Positions 13,113-24,984 of a stretch of 64,000 nucleotides of DNA are shown piece by piece (position 1 is the stretch's first letter; each line of letters opens with the position of its first letter). The notes beneath the pieces are model-generated. The model was not told the DNA's origin. It worked only from the letters and a program-made list of their open reading frames with translations, and did not search any database. Position numbers and translations under genes: made by a program. The stretch comes from Nicotiana tabacum (lineage: Eukaryota > Streptophyta > Magnoliopsida > Solanales > Solanaceae), in NCBI RefSeq assembly GCF_000715075.1, contig NC_134082.1, forward strand, positions 101,782,399 through 101,846,398. Reading direction: 5' to 3'.

Positions 13113-13124
13113 TGGTATCAGAGC
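13113..13124 (+). other. primer-binding-site-like motif
   Basis: TGGTATCAGAGC, complementary to initiator tRNA-Met, is preceded by ATTATTTACATA and followed by ATGG. The spacing is right for a copia 5' LTR-leader junction. The upstream sequence does not match the copia 3' end near 54716, so ownership is unresolved. Confidence 0.5.
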
Positions 13125-13248
13125 ATGGATATTTGAACTGATAATCTTCGATTGGAGAGATTAATTTCATAGCATACCGAGAGAAAGAAAGAAGTTGGCC
13201 AAATGAATGTAGTAATGTTTTGGTGAATATGAACTTTTGACATATATG

Positions 13249-15715
13249 TGTCACGACCGGGAATTCTCACCTTCGAGACTGTGATGGCGCCTAATATTTT
13301 ACTTGCTAGGCAAGCCAACGTTGGAGAACTGTTAAGCCAATTGTTACTCAATTTCAAAAGATAAAGTCAATTAAGCCAAAATGAAATAAAACCGAGTACG
13401 GAATAACATAAATGCCCATAATATCTACTACAATCCGGATCTGGAATCACAACTCACGAGCATCTAAGATTTTCTACATTCAGAGACTTAAAGATATACA
13501 ACTATTTTGAACGAAAAGAAACAGTAAAATAGGGAAAATAAAAGGGGACTTCAGGTCTGCAGATGCCAACAGAACTACCTTGAGTCTCTAATGAACAAAT
13601 CCAAGTTGCTACTCTTCATGAACAGCTAGGGCCGGTACAAAAGTCTGCACAAAAAGTGCAGGATATAGTATGAGTACAACCGACCCTAAGTACTCGAAAG
13701 TGTCGAGCCTAACCTCGACGAAGTAGTGACGAGGCTATGACAAGACACCTACATGATAAACCTGTGCAGATAACAGTATATGTACAAGATAACAACAAAT
13801 AAAAGCTAAACTTGTACTATTATGAGGGGGACATGCTAAAGGGGATACATGATACGAGAGATACAACGGAAATGATAACCAGAACAATAATTATGCCTTT
13901 AACCAGTAAAAACAATTAAGCACAATGAAGAAAATTTGCATGGCATCACCTTTCGTGATTTTACTATCAACCTCACAATGAAACAATGATACTGCACATC
14001 ATCACCTTTCGTGTTTTTACTCTCACTATCAGTGTAAATCAATAGATACAGCACGACATCAACCTTCGTGCATTAACTCTCATAACATGGCACGGCATCA
14101 CCCTTGGTGCATTAACACTCACAATATGGCACGACATCACCCTTCGTGCCTGAACACTCTCCCTTACCACATAACAATGAACAAGTAATAATAGGGAGAT
14201 AAGATCAACAAGTATAAGCCTTACTTAAACAACGGTCCCATAATACCAATTTCTACAATGGAATCAATACTCAATTATCACAAAAGCCCATAAATACGGT
14301 AAGAACGATAAATTTAAAAAATAACTAGTCTAAGCATGGATAACATGATCAAAGTAAGCAATAATTGCAAGGAGTCCCACCCGCATGCTTTAACCCGACA
14401 ACAACGCATAAGTACTCGTCACTTCACATATACATTGTACCCAACATCTAAACATGTAGCAAATAGGCAAATAAGTCCTAATCGCTCAAGTCAAGGCTAA
14501 CCACGACCCTTACCTCGCTCCAAAGGATCAATTCAGAGCTCAACCACAACTTTGCCTTTCAAACAAGCATCCGAACCAATAGAATCCAGCAGATTACCCA
14601 CCAAACGATTCAAATTAAGCCTTAAGAAATACCCACGATTGCAAAGGATTCAATTTAGGTCATTATTGAAAAGTTCAACAAAAGTAAACTCCCGGGTGTG
14701 CTTAGTCTATTATTGAAAAGTTCAACAAAAGTAAACTCCCGGGTGTGCTTAGTCTAAGCTCGAAATTCGGACCAAAATCCGATTACCCATTCATCCCCCA
14801 GCCCAGTTATGTAATTTATTTTGGAATCCGACCTTAATTTGAGGTCTAAATCCCTATTTTACAAAAATCTCTAATTCTACCCAAACCCCCAATTTCCACC
14901 ATGAAAACACAAGATCTTAATCGCAAATGCGATCTCATACTGACCTAGGTACTCTTCGCAAATGCGAGCCTGTCAGGATTGGGGAATGTTAGCAAATGCG
15001 AACACTGATCTCGCAATTGCGAGATCAGACACTAGACCACTCCATAGCCTATCCGAAACTTACCCGAGCCCTCGGGGCTCCAAATCAAATATGCACACAA
15101 GTCTAAAAATATCATATGAACTTGCGTGCGTGATCAGATCGCCAAAATAACACCTAGAACTACGAATTGGACACCAAAATCAAATGTAATTTTTAAGAAA
15201 CTTTAGAATTGCTATATTAACAACCGGACGTCTGATTCACGTCAAACCAACTTCGTTTCTCACTAAATTTCACAGACAAGTCATAAATATAGTGTTGGAC
15301 CTATACCGAGTTCTGAAACCAAAATATGGACCCGATACCCAAAAAATCAAACATTGGTCAAACATTTCAAAGTCATTAGGCTTTTAACTTTCATATTTCA
15401 ACAAAGCGTTATAACTCGGGTTAGGGACTTCCAAATTCGATTTCGGGCATACACCCAAATCCTGAATCACAATACGGGCCCACCGGGACCGTTAAAATAC
15501 GAATCCGGGTCCATTTATTCACAATGTTGACCGAAGTCAACTCAAATGGATTTTAAGGTAAAAATTTCATATTTTCTCAATTTTTAACATAAAAGCTTTT
15601 TGAAAAAATAGCCGGACTATGCACACAAATCGAGGAGGGCTAATATGAGGTATTTTAAGGCTTCAAAGCATAGAATTAGGTTCTAATACGTAAGATGACC
15701 TATCAGACCATCACA
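13249..15715 (-). mobile_element. solo LTR B (Tekay-like), 2.47 kb, TSD ATATG
   Basis: Reverse strand start TGTGATGGTCTGATAGG and end CCGGTCGTGACA. The five bases ATATG flank both sides (13244-13248 and 15716-15720), showing a clean insertion followed by LTR-LTR recombination. Inside are a repeated CATCACC-TTCGTG motif (about 13945-14160), a 47 bp tandem duplication, and a short TCGCAAATGCGA-type block (14925-15030). It sits between the primer-site-like motif at 13113 and the copia leader. Confidence 0.9.
14662..14755. repeat. 47 bp perfect tandem duplication
   Basis: Units 14662-14708 and 14709-14755 are identical, beginning ATTATTGAAAAGTTC and ending GTGCTTAGTCT. It is a recent local duplication in solo LTR B. 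Confidence 0.9.
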
Positions 15716-15720
15716 ATATG

Positions 15721-16741
15721 ATTCTTATAAATTGTATTAACGTAATTGATTACATTATGATTATGAAAGTAAATTAGATGCCCAGTATTGATTCTCTGTT
15801 TAAAAGGGAATTTGGAGTCTTACTGTTTTTATTAATTTTCCCTATCATTGAATTTCAAAAAAAAAAATAATAATAATAAAATAAAGGAGTTGAATAGAAT
15901 CTTGATGAAGACGGCTTTATTCAATTTATATATGAGCCAGTTATATACAGATCCATAAAAGGATGAAATACCTATGCATGGCATATTGAATTTATTTGAT
16001 GTCTTTATTTAATTTAATTTAAGTATTCATTCTCTTCCCATACCCAAATTATGCAAGCTTTTTACGGAAAAGGAACTAAAGCTATGTTTTTATTTAATTA
16101 AGGTTTGAGTTGTTAATTATTTTGATATTTATTGGGACATAAAGTAAATGTGTTTTTGAGCTATTTAAAGTATTTGGGTCATTAAGTTATTGATAGAACT
16201 ATTATCTTTATTATATGTATGTTATTAATATTTTTATAGTTTGTTAGTCATCAAAGTGATCAAACTCGAATGTTTTAAAATATTCACATGCATAAAATTT
16301 CCTAATATTTATTTTATGTGTGCATTTATGTTTACATAGTTTGTTTGCCACCAAGTAGCCAAACTAGTATGTTCATAAGAAATATGCATACATAACATTA
16401 TAGTTTATTCATGAAACTAATGAAGTGACTATAATTGAAAATTAGTGGATAAATTAATTTTTTCTATTGCTAGAACTTAAGGATTTACCCAAAGGTGGAT
16501 CAATTATTCTATGAATAGTTTGAATATGATGAGGTAAATTAATATTCTTTAGTCAAATATATATTATCTGTCCAAATATGTCATATATGGTTGGTTACAA
16601 ATATTTAAGTACCTATTAAAGGCTAAATGATTTAAATTATGATAGTGTGTTGTAGTATTTACCCAAAGGAGAATTACGATATGCTTTAATTGTTTAACTG
16701 AATCCATATTGATTTGTGAGCATGTATTATCTATTTTGCAG
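15721..16741 (+). other. copia leader with possible splice acceptor
   Basis: An AT-rich non-coding stretch precedes the gag reading frame. Two diverged copies of a segment with AGTTTGTTAGTCATCAAAG / AGTTTGTTTGCCACCAAG occur near 16240 and 16340. The stretch ends ATCTATTTTGCAG, a good plant splice acceptor, and the open gag frame (IPLHSHALSVTVFNG) starts right after it with no obvious upstream ATG in frame. A leader intron is therefore inferred, not shown. Confidence 0.45.
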
Positions 16742-17560
16742 CTATTCCTCTTCATTCACATGCTTTGTCTGTTACTGTGTTTAACGGATTGAACTTCTCT
16801 AAATGGCATGAACAAGTCCAATTCCACTTAGGTGTAATGGATCTTGACTTGGCTCTGCTAAATGATAAGCCTGCTGTCATTACTGATACGAGCAGTGCGG
16901 ATAAGAAATATTTTCATAAAGCATGGGAACGCTCTAATAGGCTGAGCCTTATGTTTTTGCAAATGACTATTGCCAACAACATTAAGAGTACATTTTCACA
17001 AATAGAAAATGCCAGAGAATACCTGAAGTTTGTGGAAGAAAGTTTTTGTTCTGTAGATAAGTCTCTCGCTGGTACACTAATGGATGAACTCATGACCATA
17101 AAGTTTGATGGGTCGTGTAGTATGCAAAATCATATCATCGAGATGACTAACATTGCAGCAAGACTTCAAACCTTGGGGATAAAAGTGGATGACTCCTTCT
17201 TGGTTCAGTTTATTCTGAACTCGTTGCCTCCTGAGTATGGACCTTTTCAAATTAATTATAACACTATTAAGGATAAGTGGAATGTTAGTGAATTGTCTAG
17301 TATGCTTACTTAGGAGAAGTCAAGACTTAAGAAATAAGGAATTCATTCAATTAATCTCATGGGTCAAGGAGTTGGTAAAAGACTTAAAGTAAATGCCAAC
17401 AAGTTCAAGAAGAAGAAGCACCTGCAAAAGCTCCACAAGATTCTAAGAAGGAACATAATGTAGATACATGTCTTTATGTAACAAGGAAGGACACTATCAG
17501 AAAGATTGTCTGAAACGTAAAGCTTGGTTCGAAAAGAAAGGTACAATTAATGCTTTTATA
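16742..17560 (+). pseudogene. Ty1/copia gag (Tork-like), disrupted
   Basis: The first 190 codons read as a UBN2/retrotran-gag type capsid protein: FNGLNFSKWHEQVQFHLG near the start, AWERSNRLSLMFLQMTIA in the middle, and SLPPEYGPFQINYN near the end. This is the gag of plant Tork-like copia elements, which forms virus-like particles in the cytoplasm. A TAG at 17311-17313 and further stops end the frame. A basic tail and a zinc knuckle (CNKEGHYQKDC, about 17475-17510) follow in shifted frames, with the first Cys pair split by a frameshift. The start is uncertain because it may be created by splicing of the leader. Confidence 0.85.
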
Positions 17561-18367
17561 TGTTTCAAATTAAATTTAGTATAAGTTCCTAATAATACTT
17601 GGTGGCTTGATTCCAGTACAACTGCTCATGTATCTACTACGTTGTAGGGATTCCTTACGATCCAAACTACAAATCCAAATAAGAATTTCTTATTCATGGG
17701 AAATCGTATGAAGGCTCCAATTGAAGGCATAGGGGCTTATCGTTTGATCATGGAGACTGGACACCACCTTGATCTATTACAGACTCTTTATGTACCTTCA
17801 GTTTCTAGGAATTTGATTTCGCTTTCAAAACTTGATGTTTCTGGATTTGATTTAAAGTTTGAAAATGGATGTTTTAATTTATATAAGAATAATGTTTTTA
17901 TGATTCTGGTTTTCTTATTGATGGTTATATAAATTGAAACACGATATTGGTTTTTCCGAATCTCTTCTTATTGTTCAACATAATATTGGAATTAAACGTA
18001 GTTCACGAGATGAAAGTTCTGCTTACTTGTGGCATAGACGTTTGGTGTCATATATCCAAAGAAAGGTTAAAAAGATTAGTAAAGAATGAGATTCTTCCAA
18101 ATCTAAATTTTACTGATCTTAATATATGTTTGGATTACATTAAAGGAAAGCAAATCAAGCATAGTAAGAAAGGTGCCACAAGAAGCACCCAACTTCTTGA
18201 AATTATACACATTGATATTTGTGGACCCTTTGATGTTCCATCTTTTGGTGGAGAAAAATATTTTATCACTTTTATCGATGATTTCACTTTATGGATACAT
18301 CTATTTGCTGAAAGAAAAATCTCAAGCAACAGATGCTCTCAAAGTGTTTGTTAATGAGGTTGAAAAT
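17561..18367 (+). pseudogene. Ty1/copia protease and N-terminal integrase, disrupted
   Basis: Protease is marked by WWLDSSTTAHVS at about 17600-17635. The usual aspartic-protease motif is D-S/T-G, so the Gly is lost. VPSVSRNLISLSKL (about 17790-17830) is the usual protease C-terminal word. The GAG-pre-integrase segment (YLWHRRL and ISKERLKRLVKN) is split by a frameshift near 18050. The integrase core follows, with IHIDICGPF (first catalytic Asp) and FITFIDDFT, ending at VFVNEVEN. There the reading is cut by the LTR at 18368; it resumes at 41586 with QLDIKV. AAAAT before 18368 and AAAAG at 41581-41585 are the target duplication with one mismatch. Confidence 0.85.
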
Positions 18368-19744
18368 TGTCACGACCCAAAATCCCTCCGAATGAGTCGT
18401 GATGGCACCTAGTCTCTAAACTAGGTAAGCCTAACATTAACTGAGATAACATTTATATTTGCTAATTTTAATTTAAATAACTCTTAACAAATTACAATTC
18501 CCAAAACCGGTGGTATAAGTCACAAGCCTTTCTAAGAGTAGTTATACAAAATAAATACATCATTATTCCGAAACAAAAGAAACAAACGGAAATAAGTACA
18601 AATGAATGTGACTCTGAGGCCTGCGAACGCTGTAACAAGTTTACCTTGAGTCTCCACCGGAATGACCCGCACAGCTACTACCGATCAAATACCTGGATCT
18701 GTACACAAAAATGTAAAGAAGTGTAGTATGAGCACACCACAACGATGCCCAATAAGTATCAAGACTAACCTCGGTGGGGTAGTGACGAGAAACAGTCAAG
18801 ACACCTATTGGTCAAATACATTGAACAGGATATGATAATAAACTATCAACCTATAGATAAGAAAGGAATATCAACAACAGAAAAAAGAACAAACTACAAT
18901 TAGTAGAAATAATAAAAGGGAAACACGGATGGAGACGAAGATAACCAAGTAAATTAATACCAACATAGCTGGGACACAGACAAGTAAAATGTACTCAAAT
19001 AAGAAAGGCGATATCAACTCAATAAATCATATCATTTCTGATGCACAATTCCAGCCATCTCAAACTCGATGTCTTATATCATAACCTCAACTACCAAACC
19101 TTTAGCACACCAGGCACCTCGTGCCCATATATTTCTATATCACTTTGCACAACGACGTTCTCATGCTATTCAGTACATAGGGTCCATAACCAATGCAATT
19201 AAGAAGTTCAAGGAGTCTCATTTACATAACATAAAGTAGAGTACAGTTTATAAACCAACTAGGAACTCAACAAGAAAACATAAAGTTATTATTAGAAATT
19301 ATTTGAATAAAGAAGGTACAATTTTCAATTAAAATATAACATCAGATGATTTATTACCTTTTACAAGGGATTTAATAAATTAACTTAGTAGAAATTCCTT
19401 TTTAAGTAAAATACAACCTCAAACGGTTTAAGAAAAATTTAACTGAGAAACTAATTGAGTTAAAAATATAACAATTATTGAAATTTGAAGTATTGAAATA
19501 ATATATAAAAATACGGTAAGGTATTGTAAACACTATGGATTCAAACACAAGGATCACAGCAGTAAAGGAATCTAAACAGTTAAAACACTTGAATTGATAA
19601 CAACAATTACAACGAAGACAAAATAAATCATAGAAGGAGTACAGCTCTACGCATAGATAACAACCGGGGACCTCCCAGGATACCGTCCTATAGTCCCAAA
19701 TGTAAATACTCGGGGATCTCTCAGTATCCTCCGTATATGAGCTA

Positions 19745-19940
19745 GGGATCTCTTGGTATCCTGAGGATCTCTTGGTATCCTCAATATATGTGCTGGGGAT
19801 CTCTTGGTATCCCGAGGATCTCTTGGTATCCTCAATATATGTGCTGAGGATCTCTTGGTATCCCGAGGATCTTTTGGTATCCTCGATATATGTGTTGGGG
19901 ATCTCCTGGTATCCCGAGGATCTCTTGGTATCCTCACCCA
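19745..19940 (-). repeat. 51 bp tandem array, about four units (LTR copy 1)
   Basis: Each 51 bp unit holds two GGATCTC(T/C)TGGTATCC half-repeats joined by alternating linkers (CCGA and TCAATATATGTGCTG). Four units are present here and three in the partner LTR at 28930-29095. The period is a multiple of three, so several frames stay open and give repetitive peptides; these are not genes. Confidence 0.85.
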
Positions 19941-20787
19941 AACAATATGAATAATACATCCCGGCAAGGATATCAACAACAATCCAACAACCCAATCACA
20001 AGGAATACCACCACCAAGAGTATGAATACACGACAACAAGAGAATCACAGAAAACCCAAGAAGCGCAATAACCTTAACAAAACAACAAGACATAACAAGT
20101 ACGTGATAACTTGTCACGACCCGGATTTCCCACCATCGGGCGTCGTGATGGCGCCTACTATCGGAGCTAGGCAAGCCAAATATTTAAAACAACTTTCCTG
20201 CTTTCTTTCAAACAATATAATAAACGAGACAAAATCTAAGCGGAAGACTTTAAATCTAAAGCAACTAAAAACCAAAAGTGCGGAAGCTTGAACCAAAATG
20301 CTACCCAGAGTCTGGTGTCACTAGCTTACGGACTACTACAGAATACTACAATCTATGTCTGAAGGGAAAATACATCATGTTTGTCTGATACAAGATAAAC
20401 AAACAAAAAAAAACATGGAAAGGGACTTCGGCCTGCGAACGCCAGCTAGGCTACCTCGAGAGTCCCTGGACTGAAGATACCTCCCAGAAGTCCTACTGCT
20501 GCGGTCCATAAGCTGCTCCCTGATCTGTGCAGCAAAAATGCACAGAGTGTAGCATCAGCACAACCGACCCCATGTGCTGGTAAGTGCCTGGCCTAACCCC
20601 GGCGAAGTAGTGACGAGGCTAGACAGTACCTACCACAATTAACCTGTACAGATATATATACAACAAGTGCAAGAAAACAATAACAAGATAATACAAAGTA
20701 AAACTGGGAGGGGACATGCTATCGGGGAGTAACAGATAAAAATGAAATATCGGAAATAAATAGAAGAAACTCCGGTTTCCATGATAT

Positions 20788-21208
20788 ATATATATAATAT
20801 CATATATAAGTGGACGGCGTGCCACACGATCCCATAATATCATATATAAGTGGACGGCGTGCCACACGATCCCATAATATCATATATAAGTGGACGGCGT
20901 GCCACACGATCCCATAATATCATATATAAGTGGACGGCGTGCCACACGATCCCATAATATCATATATAAGTGGACGGCGTGCCACACGATCCCATAATAT
21001 CATATATAAGTGGACGGCGTGCCACACGATCCCATAATATCATATATAAGTGGACGACGTGCCACACGATCCCATAATATCATATATAAGTGGACGGCGT
21101 GCCACACGATCCCATAATATCATATATAAGTGGACGGCGTGCCACACGATCCCATAATATCATATATAAGTGGACGGCGTGCCACACGATCCCATAATAT
21201 CATATATA
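20788..21208. repeat. 40 bp tandem array, ten near-identical copies
   Basis: The core TGGACGGCGTGCCACACGAT recurs at 20811, 20851, 20891, 20931, 20971, 21011, 21051, 21091, 21131 and 21171, exactly 40 bp apart, with AT-rich spacer (ATAATATCATATATAA). The only difference I see is G to A in copy seven (TGGACGACGT). Such homogeneity implies recent amplification. Confidence 0.95.
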
Positions 21209-22119
21209 ATATCTGACTTCATATAGTAGACCCCTTCAGGGGAGAATAACAACTCAATACCTTTAACCCGGCAAGGGTACAGCTAACAGCCCAAAATATC
21301 CCGACAAGGGAGAATATATATATATCAGTCTACACATCCCGGCAAGGGAGTATTCACAACACATTCTCCTTTTAAATCATTCTCCCTCAAACGTTCACAT
21401 TATATGAAACTTATCAAATAAACAAGGAGCTTATGTCACATTATTCGAATTAAAAGCAATCAAGACTCACGATCATGCTAGACTCCGGTGCATAGTTAAC
21501 TGTCACCATGCCTATACACCGTACTCCACATTAGCAAGTAGCAAATATCATCCTAATCCTATTCCCTCAAGCCAAAGTTAGAACAAACACTTACCTCGAA
21601 TGCTCCAAACTCAACTCACACTTCTAGTATAGCTTTACCTCTTGATTCCACCACCAATCCGCTCGAATCTAGTCATAAGTTACTTAATCACATTAATAAT
21701 TACTAAATGAATCATCCCCAATGCATGAAAATAGATTTTCAAGGTTTTTCCCAAAAAGGTCAAAAATACCCCCGGACCCATGTGGTCGAAACTCGAGGTT
21801 CGGACCAAAACCCGGTTACCCATTCCCCCATGAATCCCAATAGATGATTTGTTTTCAAATCGGACCCCAAATTGAGGTCCAACTTCTCAATTTGTAGAAA
21901 ACCTAGGTTCTACCCAAAACACTCAATTTTCCCCATGAAAATCTTTGATTTGAAGTTGAAATTATGTTAAAAGATGTTAAGGAATAAAGAAATTAAGTTA
22001 GAAATCACTTACCAATCGTTTTGGAGAAAAAAAAGTTGTTTGGAAAATCACCTCTTAGGTTTTGGGTTTTTGAAAAGTGAAAAATGACTGAGATTTTCCG
22101 AACTTGTATACCTTTCTGA

Positions 22120-22350
22120 GGACCTGGCGCGGACCACACAAAAATGTGTTTCGGCCGCGCCGAGTGGGAGAAAAATGGGGCTTCTCTGAACCCTTCCAGC
22201 GCGGACTGCACTGTTTTGGTGCGCGGCCGCGCTGGCTAACCTGAAACCCTAGCCCTCAGACTCAGCCACGCGGACCGCACAAAAATGCATCGCGGCCGCG
22301 CGGCTCCAGCGCGGACCGCGCGGAAATGACCACGGCCGCGCTGGTGTCTG
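22120..22350 (-). repeat. CpG-rich block with GCGGCCGCGC / GCGCGGACCGC words (LTR C)
   Basis: Four or more pairs of GCGGACCGCAC...GGCCGCGC alternate with AAAATG spacers. The block lies 0.72-0.95 kb from the LTR start, as in the sibling LTRs. A TATA-like GGTATACAAG follows it on the reverse strand near 22110. Confidence 0.6.
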
Positions 22351-23905
22351 TAACTCCTGAACCTACATTTTCTTAAGTCCAAGACCTCCCGGGCCCCATT
22401 CAAAACTCACCCGAGCCCTCGGGGCTCCAAACCAAACATGCACACAACCTTAAAAATATCTTACGGACTTACTCGTGCGATCAAATCGCCAAAATAACAT
22501 CATATACATAGGATCAAGCCTCAAACACATGATTTTCTTTCTTCAACTTTCATAACTCAAACTCTCCATTTTTAGTCCGAAACACGTCATATGACGTCCG
22601 TTTTTAGCCAAACTTTACAGATAGTGCTTAACACATATTTAAGACTTGTACCGGGCGTCGGAACCAAAATACGAGCCCGATACCTATATTTTCTAACTCC
22701 TTTTCATTTCAAATTTTCATATCAAATTTCAGAAAAACAATTTCTTTCAAAAATTCATTTCTAGGGCTTGGGACCTCAGAATTTGATTCCGGGCACACGC
22801 CCAAGTCCCATATTTTTCTACGAACCCTCCGGGACCATCGAATCACAGGTCCGGGTCCGTTTACCCAAAATGTTGACCGAAGTCAACATTATGCATATTA
22901 ATACCAAAATTCATCAAATGTTTCACATAATTCACATATTCTAACATAAAAACTTTCCGGCTACGCGCCCGAACTGCGCACGCCAATCGAGGAAACTAAA
23001 AGCGAGGTTTTCAAGGCCTCAGGAGCACGGAACAAGGAAGAATTACGGTGATGACCCCTTGGGTCGTCACATAACTACACCGGCAACCACAACAATTTGG
23101 ACTCATAGCATATATACATGGGGTCATAGAGGAATTCACATTTTAGAGATAACAAAACGATAAGAAGAACAATCGTTTCAATTAAGGCAAATAAGGCCAG
23201 GTAACAAGTAAGTGTTAGAGGGAAGCTAACAACATCGTATGGAGCATATAGAGGTAAATTAAGCAATTAGAAAACTCAATCATAACGGAATATTTACCAC
23301 ATAATGAACATAAGGACCTAAGAACCTTAAAGGCAAATTTCCCACAAATAAGTCCGAGCACAAACTCGTCACCTCACGTGCACGAATTACAAATAGCATA
23401 GAAGACTCAAATCCTAATGGAAAGTCCCCCACACAAGGTTAGGCAAGATACTTACCTTAATCCTGCCAATTCAATACTCAATTTAGCTTTTCCTTTACCA
23501 ATTCATCAATGCTCGGCTCAATCTAACCAAAAACGACTTGAATACATCTAACAATTCAAGAGAAAATAATTACAATTGACAAAGCTATGATTCCTATACA
23601 ATTTACAAAAAGTCAGCAAAAGTCGAATGCCATTCCGATACGAGTTCACCCATACAAAAATTATCCAATTCCGATACCATTTGGTCCTTCAAATCATCAT
23701 TTTACATTTTTGAAAGATTTCATAATTTTTCCCAAATTCCATCCCAAATCACGAATCAAACGACGAATTCAATGATAGATTCATGTATTCTAGCCAAATC
23801 CTAGTTAGAATCACTTACCTCGATGAATTTCTTGAAAACCCTTTGAAAAAATCGCCAAGATCCGAGCTCTCTAGGTCAAAATATGAAACAAAACCCTAAA
23901 CCTCG

Positions 23906-23913
23906 TATTTATA
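23906..23913 (-). promoter_or_regulatory. TATA box of the non-autonomous element LTR
   Basis: Reverse strand TATAAATA in CACTATAAATACGAGG, just downstream of the CpG-rich block in LTR sense. The partner LTR keeps TATAAATA at 30144-30151. This is the best core promoter candidate in the window. Confidence 0.6.
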
Positions 23914-23934
23914 GTGCACCTCCCAGATTTCCAT

Positions 23935-24240
23935 CACTACTGACCGCAAAAAAAACCAACGCTGACCGCGGTAAATCCACCGCTACTGCGGAGAATGTTG
24001 ACTGTAGTGACATGCTTTAGTATTTTGGCCATAACTTTTTCTATATATGTCCAAATTGTGATTTATTTACCTTTCTGGAAACTAGAAACGAAGGGCTACA
24101 ACTTTTATTTTTATATAAATTCCTTGTAGATCAAAAGATATAGGCTTCCGAAGTCAGACCAGCGACCTGCGGATTCTTCATTACCGTGGACAATTTTCCG
24201 CGACCGCAGTAAAATCACCGCCCTCAGCGGTAAAAAGTCC
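23935..24240 (-). repeat. CpG-rich block with ACCGCGGT / ACCGC words
   Basis: Repeated GACCGC, CACCGC and GCGGTA words in both orientations flank a middle spacer (24030-24160). The counterpart in the other LTR is 40561-40865. It lies immediately upstream of the TATA box in LTR sense. Confidence 0.55.
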
Positions 24241-24971
24241 ACCCCAGTTGCAAATTTAAGCACCAGACCCAATGCCTGAGTTTCGGTAATGCCCGGACTT
24301 CGCTCAAAACTCACCCAAAACACACCCGAGACCCCCAGAACCTCAACCAAATGTACCAACACATTCTATAACATCATACGAAACTTATCCCTACTCTCAA
24401 ATCACGTCAAACAACGCTAAAATCACAAATCAGATGCCCAAACATATGGAAATCACTATAAACTTCAAGAACCTCTAGAATTGCAACCAAGCGTCCGACC
24501 CACATCAAATCAACTCCAAACAACACCAAATTTTGTAGGCAAGTCCCAAATGACATAACGAAGTTGTTCAAACTTTCGGAATCGCATTCCGACCTCGATA
24601 ACATAAAAGTCAACTATGAGTCAAACCTCTCCATTTTCCAAACTTCAACTTTTCCAACTTTCACCAAAATGCTACAAATTACCCTACGAGCCTCCAAACC
24701 CAAATCCGAACAAGTCCAAAATCACCGTACGAAGCTACTGACAATATCCAATACTCATTCCGAAGTCGTTTACTCAAAAGTCAAATTCCGGTCCATTTTT
24801 ATCCGCTTAAGCTTCCAGAATTATATTTTTTCTTTCCAATTCGACTCCGATTCATCCAAAAACTAAATCCAACCATGCACACAAGTCGATATACATAATG
24901 TGAAGCTGCTTTTGACCTCAAACTGTCGAACTGGGACAAAATTGCTCAAAACGACCAGTCGGGTCATTACA

Positions 24972-24984
24972 TCCTCCTCTACTT
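24972..24984 (-). other. polypurine tract of the non-autonomous element
   Basis: On the reverse strand AAGTAGAGGAGGA abuts the 3' LTR start at 24971, preceded by CGTATGTTTA. It is the plus-strand primer expected of Ty3/gypsy elements and matches the tract at 58679 of the Tekay element. Confidence 0.75.

Larger units (their letters stand above)
20112..23071 (-). mobile_element. solo LTR C (Tekay-like), 2.96 kb, TSD TAACT
   Basis: Reverse strand start TGTGACGACCCAAGGGG, end CCGGGTCGTGACA. Target duplication TAACT at 20107-20111 and 23072-23076 is exact, and the uninterrupted target is seen in the partner LTR at 29264-29268. Inside: a ten-copy 40 bp satellite-like array, a GCGGCCGCGC-rich block (22120-22350) and a splice-donor-like site (reverse, 22007-22013). 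Confidence 0.93.
18368..24971 (-). mobile_element. 3' LTR of the non-autonomous element, interrupted
   Basis: Reverse strand start TGTAATGACCCGACTGG, end GGTCGTGACA. The piece 20112-23076 is the later solo LTR C plus its target duplication. Rejoined length is about 3.64 kb. It carries a 51 bp tandem array, a CpG-rich block (23935-24240), a clear TATA box (23906-23913) and a splice-donor-like GGTAAGT (reverse strand, 23813-23819). Confidence 0.85.

Noticed and set aside
19402..20174. Long reverse-strand frames encoding a repeated DTKRSSGYQEI-type peptide
   Set aside because: They are translations of the 51 bp array, whose length is a multiple of three. The same happens at 28673-29136 and 56492-56890. 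No start context or conserved domain.
20788..21208. CRISPR-like regular array
   Set aside because: The whole 40 bp unit repeats without variable spacers, and the context is a plant LTR.
23587..23775. Small frames in LTRs (also 11667-11895, 24564-24866, 40808-41095)
   Set aside because: They are not conserved between the two LTR copies and lie in promoter or leader parts of LTRs.
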